Source: an uncultured Veillonella sp.
GTDB taxonomy: Bacteria; Bacillota; Negativicutes; Veillonellales; Veillonellaceae
Direction: 5' to 3'
DNA: 58,293 bases
Assembly (NCBI GenBank): GCA_900552715.1
Contig: USAV01000001.1
Span: 1 to 58,293, forward strand
In this document: positions 53,947-58,293 of the stretch, in pieces
Layout: every line of letters begins with the position of its first letter
Position numbering within the stretch: position 1 is the first letter of the stretch
Notes under the pieces: model-generated
The model's input: only the letters and a program-made list of their open reading frames with translations
The model's database searches: none
What the model was told of the DNA's origin: nothing
Program-made: the position numbers and the translations under genes

Positions 53947-55013
53947 TGAAAGGCAAGTTAGTTCTTGAAGATGGTTCCGTGTTTGAAGGTTCCTTATTAG
54001 GTGGCGCTCCAACAGTAGGCGAAGTTGTATTTAACACAGGTATGACAGGGTATCAAGAAATCTTGACTGATCCATCCTATGCGGATCAAATTATTACATT
54101 AACATATCCTTTGATCGGTAATTATGGTACATTGAATGCTATTACTCAAGGCCCTAAACCATATTGTAAGGGCTTTATCGTAGGAGAACTGTGTGATTTC
54201 CCATCTAACTGGCAAAATGAAGGCTTATTTAGCGAGTATCTTCGTTTACACGGCATCCCTTGCCTTTATGATGTAGATACACGTGCTATTACACGTGTAC
54301 TTCGTAACCATGGCGTAATGAAAGGCGTACTTGTACGTTCTGATTATCCTATGGAAGATATTCAAAAATTATTTAAACAAGACTTGCCAACAGATCAAGT
54401 TATGCGTGTAACTACAAAATGGCAAGGTATGCGTGGCGATAAAAATGCAGAGTTCCATGTAGCTGTAATGGACTATGGTGTAAAGGAAAATATCCTTCGC
54501 TCTTTAGAAGCAGCTGGTTGTCGTCTAACAGTATTCCCTGCAGATGCTAAGGCTGAAGATGTATTGGCAGCAAATCCAGATGGTGTATTCTTATCTAACG
54601 GCCCTGGAGATCCTCAAGATCTTGGCTATGCTGTAGAAGAAGTAAAGAAATTATTCGGTAAAAAGCCTATCTTCGGCATTTGCATGGGCCATCAAGTATT
54701 GGCTCAAGCCTATGGTGGTACAACATTTAAATTAAAATTTGGTCACCGTGGCTCTAACCATCCAGTACAAGATTTACGTACAGGCCGCGTATATATTACA
54801 TCTCAAAATCATGGCTATGCAGTAGATGATACTTCCTTGCCAGATTTTGTAGAAATTACACATCGCAGTGTAAATGATGGTACTGTAGAAGGTATGCGCC
54901 ATAAAGAATTGCCTATCTTCTCTGTACAATATCATCCAGAAGCATCCCCAGGACCTACTGATAATCTATATTTATTTGACGAATTTGAAGACTTAATGAG
55001 AAAGGGAAAATAA
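53946..55013 (+). CDS. carA: Carbamoyl-phosphate synthase small subunit
   Basis: Glutamine amidotransferase that feeds ammonia to CarB. 355 residues. N-terminal CPSase domain (1-150) and class I GATase domain with nucleophile Cys246 (FGICMGHQVLAQA) and the His-Glu pair in QYHPEASPGP. One base lies between its stop and the carB start. Confidence 0.98.
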   Translation: MKGKLVLEDGSVFEGSLLGGAPTVGEVVFNTGMTGYQEILTDPSYADQIITLTYPLIGNYGTLNAITQGPKPYCKGFIVGELCDFPSNWQNEGLFSEYLRLHGIPCLYDVDTRAITRVLRNHGVMKGVLVRSDYPMEDIQKLFKQDLPTDQVMRVTTKWQGMRGDKNAEFHVAVMDYGVKENILRSLEAAGCRLTVFPADAKAEDVLAANPDGVFLSNGPGDPQDLGYAVEEVKKLFGKKPIFGICMGHQVLAQAYGGTTFKLKFGHRGSNHPVQDLRTGRVYITSQNHGYAVDDTSLPDFVEITHRSVNDGTVEGMRHKELPIFSVQYHPEASPGPTDNLYLFDEFEDLMRKGK

Positions 55014-55014
55014 T

Positions 55015-58000
55015 ATGACCACAGAAGCAAAAAAAGTACTTGTAATTGGTTCTGGTCCAATTATTATCGGCCAAGCTGCAGAGTTTGACTATGCTGGTAC
55101 ACAAGCATGCCGTTCCCTTCGTGAAGAAGGTTATAAAGTAGTATTGGTTAACTCCAATCCTGCTACAATTATGACCGATACAGATATTGCAGACCGCGTA
55201 TATGTAGAACCGATTAGTCTTGAATTCGTAACAGAAGTAATTAAAAAAGAACGCCCTTGGGGCTTATTGGCTACATTGGGTGGCCAAGTAGGTCTTAATA
55301 TGGCCGTACAATTGTCTGAAGCTGGCGTATTAGAAGAATACGGTGTAAAACTTCTAGGTACAACACTTGAAGCTATTAAACAAGCAGAAGACCGTGAACT
55401 CTTCAAAGAAGCGATGAAGGAAATCAATCAACCAGTTCCTGAATCCGATATCTTTAACGACCTTGAAGAAGCGGTAGCCTTTGCTAATCGCATTGGTTAT
55501 CCTATCATCATCCGTCCTGCTTACACATTGGGCGGTACTGGTGGTGGTATTGCGCATAATGAAGATGAAATGTATGAAATCACACGTCGTGGTTTGAAAC
55601 TTTCACCAATTCACCAAATCCTAGCAGAACGTTCTGTAGCAGGCTGGAAAGAAATCGAATACGAAGTAATGCGCGATAGTGCAGATAACTGTATCATCGT
55701 ATGTAATATGGAAAATATCGATCCTGTAGGCGTACATACTGGTGACTCCATCGTTGTGGCACCAAGCCAAACATTAAACGATATTCAATACCAAATGCTT
55801 CGTACTGCTTCTGTAGAAATTATTCGTTATTTGAAAATCGAAGGTGGTTGTAACGTACAATACGCGTTGAATCCAAATAGCAATGAATATATCGTTATCG
55901 AAGTAAACCCTCGTGTATCCCGTTCCTCTGCATTAGCATCTAAAGCAACTGGCTATCCAATTGCGAAGGTAGCTGCAAAAATTGCAGTAGGCATGACATT
56001 GGATCAAATTACAAATGCTGTAACAGGTGAAACAAAAGCATGCTTCGAACCTACACTTGACTATGTAGTAACGAAATTCCCACGTTGGCCATTTGAAAAA
56101 TTCAATTTGGCAGACCGCACATTGGGCACTCAAATGAAGGCTACTGGCGAAGTTATGGCTATCGATCGCTCCTTGGAAGGCTCCTTGCTTAAAGCAATTC
56201 GTTCCTTGGAAATTGGTTTAGACCATATTGAGCTAAAGAAAATCTCTCATGAGTCTATGGAACAATTGATTGAACGTTTACATTTAGTAGATGATGAACG
56301 TATCTATGTTGTAGCAGAAGCACTTCGCAAGGGCATTAGTGTAGAAAAAATTCACTACATTACAAAAATTGATACATTCTTTATTGAAAAAATCAAAAAC
56401 ATTGTTAATGTAGAAAAAGCATTGGCTGAACATGGCTTAACAGAAGAAGTATTGCGCAAAGCAAAACGCTATTCCTTCACTGATTCTGTTATCGCCCGTT
56501 ATGCTAATACAACAGTAGAAGAGGTTCGTGCAAAACGTAAAGAATGGAACATTCTTCCAACCTATAAATATGTAGATACATGTGCTGCAGAATTCGAATC
56601 TAAAACACCGTACTACTACAGTGCTTATGCACAAGAAGACGAAGTTAAACCACTCGGTGAAAAATCTGTTGTCGTACTTGGTTCCGGTCCAATTCGTATA
56701 GGTCAAGGCGTAGAGTTTGACTACTGCTCCGTACACTCCTCCTGGGCACTTCGTAAAGCGGGTTATCAATCCATTATGATTAACAATAACCCAGAAACAG
56801 TGTCTACAGACTTTGATATTTCTGATTCCCTGTACTTCGAACCATTAACAGTGGACGATGTAATGGAAATCATCGATAAAGAAAAACCAGCTGGCGTTAT
56901 TGCTCAATTCGGTGGTCAAACAGCAATTAACTTGGCAGGTCCATTAGCTAAGCGCGGTGTCAAAATCCTCGGTACGTCCGTAGATAGCATCGATATGGCA
57001 GAAGACCGTGAACGCTTTGATGAATTGTTGGCAAAACTTGGTATTCCACGTCCAGTAGGTGCGCTTGTAACCTCTGATGAAGAAGCACAAGCAGCAGCTA
57101 AAAACTTGAAATATCCATTGATTGTACGTCCTTCTTATGTATTGGGCGGCCGTGCTATGGAAATCGTATACAACGATAAAGAACTTGATGTTTACATGAA
57201 GGAAGCCGTAGTTGCATCCAAGGAACATCCTGTTCTTATCGACCGTTACATGGTTGGTATGGAGGTAGAGGTTGACGCTATTTCCGATGGTACTGACGTA
57301 TGTATTCCTGGTATTATGGAACAAATCGAACGCGCTGGTGTTCACTCTGGTGACTCCATGGCCGTTTATCCAGCTCAACATTTGAGCCAAGAATTGATTG
57401 ATCAAATCGTGGACTATACACGTCGTATTGCAGTAGGCCTTAATGTTAAAGGTGTACTTAATATTCAATATATCGTGGCTGACGGTGAACTTAACGTAAT
57501 CGAAGTTAACCCTCGTTCTAGCCGTACTGTACCTTTCATTTCTAAGGTTACAGGCATCAATATGGTAGAATGTGCAACACGCATTGCTCTTGGTGAAAGC
57601 TTAAAAGATTTGGGCTTGCCACTCGGTCTTGTACCTAATAAACCATATGTAGCTGTAAAAGCACCTGTATTCTCCTTCTCCAAAATGGGCCTTGTAGAAA
57701 TCGCTCTTGGACCTGAAATGAAATCTACTGGTGAGGTTATGGGGATTGGTCGTACATATTCTGAAGCATTGTTTAAAGCTATCAATGGCGCCAACATGCG
57801 TATCCCAGAAGATGGTACAATTCTTATGACCGTAGCAGACCGCGATAAAGAGGAAGCTAGCCAATTGGCAAAAGGCTTCATTGAATTGGGTTACCATATC
57901 GAAGCAACGGGAGGTACTGGTAAATACTTCAAAGAACATGGTGTTGACTGCAAGGTAGTTAACAAAATCTCTGAAGGTGATGACAACTGTGCTGACCACA

Positions 58001-58215
58001 TTCGTCAAGATAAAGTAGATCTTGTACTTAACACATTGACTGCAGGTAAACGCCCTGAACGTGAAGGCTTCCAATTGCGTCGTCTCGCTGTAGAAATGGG
58101 TACACCATGCTTAACAAGCCTTGATACAGCTCGTGAAGTATTGCGCGTTGTAGCTAATCGTAAAGATGATGCTAACTACAATGTAGAAGCATTACAAGAT
58201 TTTGAATTGGAGTAA
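55015..58215 (+). CDS. carB: Carbamoyl-phosphate synthase large subunit
   Basis: 1066 residues, full length. Two ATP-grasp halves (about 1-400 and 550-930; GQAAEFDYAGTQACRSL and GQGVEFDYCSVHSSWAL mark each start), an oligomerisation domain between them, and a C-terminal MGS-like allosteric domain (about 935-1066) that binds UMP or ornithine in related enzymes. The only carbamoyl-phosphate synthase seen, in the pyr operon. Confidence 0.98.
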   Translation: MTTEAKKVLVIGSGPIIIGQAAEFDYAGTQACRSLREEGYKVVLVNSNPATIMTDTDIADRVYVEPISLEFVTEVIKKERPWGLLATLGGQVGLNMAVQLSEAGVLEEYGVKLLGTTLEAIKQAEDRELFKEAMKEINQPVPESDIFNDLEEAVAFANRIGYPIIIRPAYTLGGTGGGIAHNEDEMYEITRRGLKLSPIHQILAERSVAGWKEIEYEVMRDSADNCIIVCNMENIDPVGVHTGDSIVVAPSQTLNDIQYQMLRTASVEIIRYLKIEGGCNVQYALNPNSNEYIVIEVNPRVSRSSALASKATGYPIAKVAAKIAVGMTLDQITNAVTGETKACFEPTLDYVVTKFPRWPFEKFNLADRTLGTQMKATGEVMAIDRSLEGSLLKAIRSLEIGLDHIELKKISHESMEQLIERLHLVDDERIYVVAEALRKGISVEKIHYITKIDTFFIEKIKNIVNVEKALAEHGLTEEVLRKAKRYSFTDSVIARYANTTVEEVRAKRKEWNILPTYKYVDTCAAEFESKTPYYYSAYAQEDEVKPLGEKSVVVLGSGPIRIGQGVEFDYCSVHSSWALRKAGYQSIMINNNPETVSTDFDISDSLYFEPLTVDDVMEIIDKEKPAGVIAQFGGQTAINLAGPLAKRGVKILGTSVDSIDMAEDRERFDELLAKLGIPRPVGALVTSDEEAQAAAKNLKYPLIVRPSYVLGGRAMEIVYNDKELDVYMKEAVVASKEHPVLIDRYMVGMEVEVDAISDGTDVCIPGIMEQIERAGVHSGDSMAVYPAQHLSQELIDQIVDYTRRIAVGLNVKGVLNIQYIVADGELNVIEVNPRSSRTVPFISKVTGINMVECATRIALGESLKDLGLPLGLVPNKPYVAVKAPVFSFSKMGLVEIALGPEMKSTGEVMGIGRTYSEALFKAINGANMRIPEDGTILMTVADRDKEEASQLAKGFIELGYHIEATGGTGKYFKEHGVDCKVVNKISEGDDNCADHIRQDKVDLVLNTLTAGKRPEREGFQLRRLAVEMGTPCLTSLDTAREVLRVVANRKDDANYNVEALQDFELE

Positions 58216-58219
58216 AACC

Positions 58220-58293
58220 ATGAGTGGCTATGTAGAACAGGGCGAAGTCGTTCGCAATGAGCAAATAGGCTCTGATGTGTGGATTATGGATAT
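58220..58293 (+). CDS. pyrK: Start of a probable dihydroorotate dehydrogenase electron-transfer subunit (3'-partial)
   Basis: Only 24 full codons: MSGYVEQGEVVRNEQIGSDV then WIMD, cut by the window end. GGAG lies 7 nt before the ATG, four bases after carB. The opening, with VVRNEQIGSDVWIM, fits the first strand of PyrK-type ferredoxin reductase folds, and pyrK usually follows carB in Firmicutes. Assigned mainly by context. Confidence 0.55.
   Translation, partial: MSGYVEQGEVVRNEQIGSDVWIMD

Noticed and set aside
1..58293. tRNA or rRNA genes, insertion sequences, phage genes or attachment sites.
   Set aside because: None were recognised on either strand; the window reads as conserved core chromosome.

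Overview
The window looks like a chromosomal segment of Veillonella or a very close relative (Negativicutes: Firmicutes with a true outer membrane). Two facts sit side by side. A nearly complete set of lipid A, Kdo, Lpt, Bam/Tam and Mla genes shows a diderm envelope. A rapZ-yvcK-whiA cluster and a PyrR-type pyr attenuator are typical of Firmicutes. SLH-domain porins of the OmpM type support the same placement. This is inferred from gene content and protein sequence; no database search was run. Every gene I accept lies on the + strand.

Layout. 1-1364: an MreB-family gene open at its 5' end. 1581-2924: a secreted AMIN-domain protein with its own promoter. 3013-9650: one operon (promoter 2946-2974, terminator 9661-9688) with a small lipoyl-fold-like periplasmic protein, an S55/SpoIVB-like protein, mlaE, mlaF, a long mlaD with a C-terminal barrel-like region, and a TolC-family gene. 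9906-14192: tamB. 14370-20652: bamA, three OmpH/Skp-family genes, lpxD and an LpxL-type acyltransferase, ending at a terminator. 20916-23009: lpxC-fabZ-lpxA as a separate unit. 23349-37961: a long, tightly packed run lpxI-lpxB-msbA-waaA-lpxK-kdsB-kdsA-kdsD-kdsC-lpxL2-lptC-lptA-lptB-lptF/G-DUF3084. 38076-40044: an RNase H-like nuclease, a YitT membrane protein and signal peptidase I.

40045-43790: two ompM paralogues, each with its own promoter, a leader of about 160 nt and a terminator. The two leaders share an identical 20-nt motif that I cannot assign to a known RNA class. 44029-51372: HAD phosphatase, rapZ, yvcK, whiA, then a 1088-residue secreted protein dominated by a roughly 570-residue Ala/Glu/Lys/Arg helical repeat. 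51513-58293: a PyrR-type attenuator followed by pyrB-pyrC-carA-carB and the start of a probable pyrK.

How it fits together. The lpx/kds/waaA genes make Kdo2-lipid A, MsbA flips it and Lpt proteins carry it outward (no lptD is present here). BamA and the OmpH-like chaperones assemble barrel proteins. TamB and the Mla proteins move phospholipids between membranes. OmpM proteins tie the outer membrane to peptidoglycan through SLH domains. The least explained items are the shared ompM leader motif, the giant helical protein, the two unknown periplasmic proteins heading the mla operon, and the single LptF/G-type permease.
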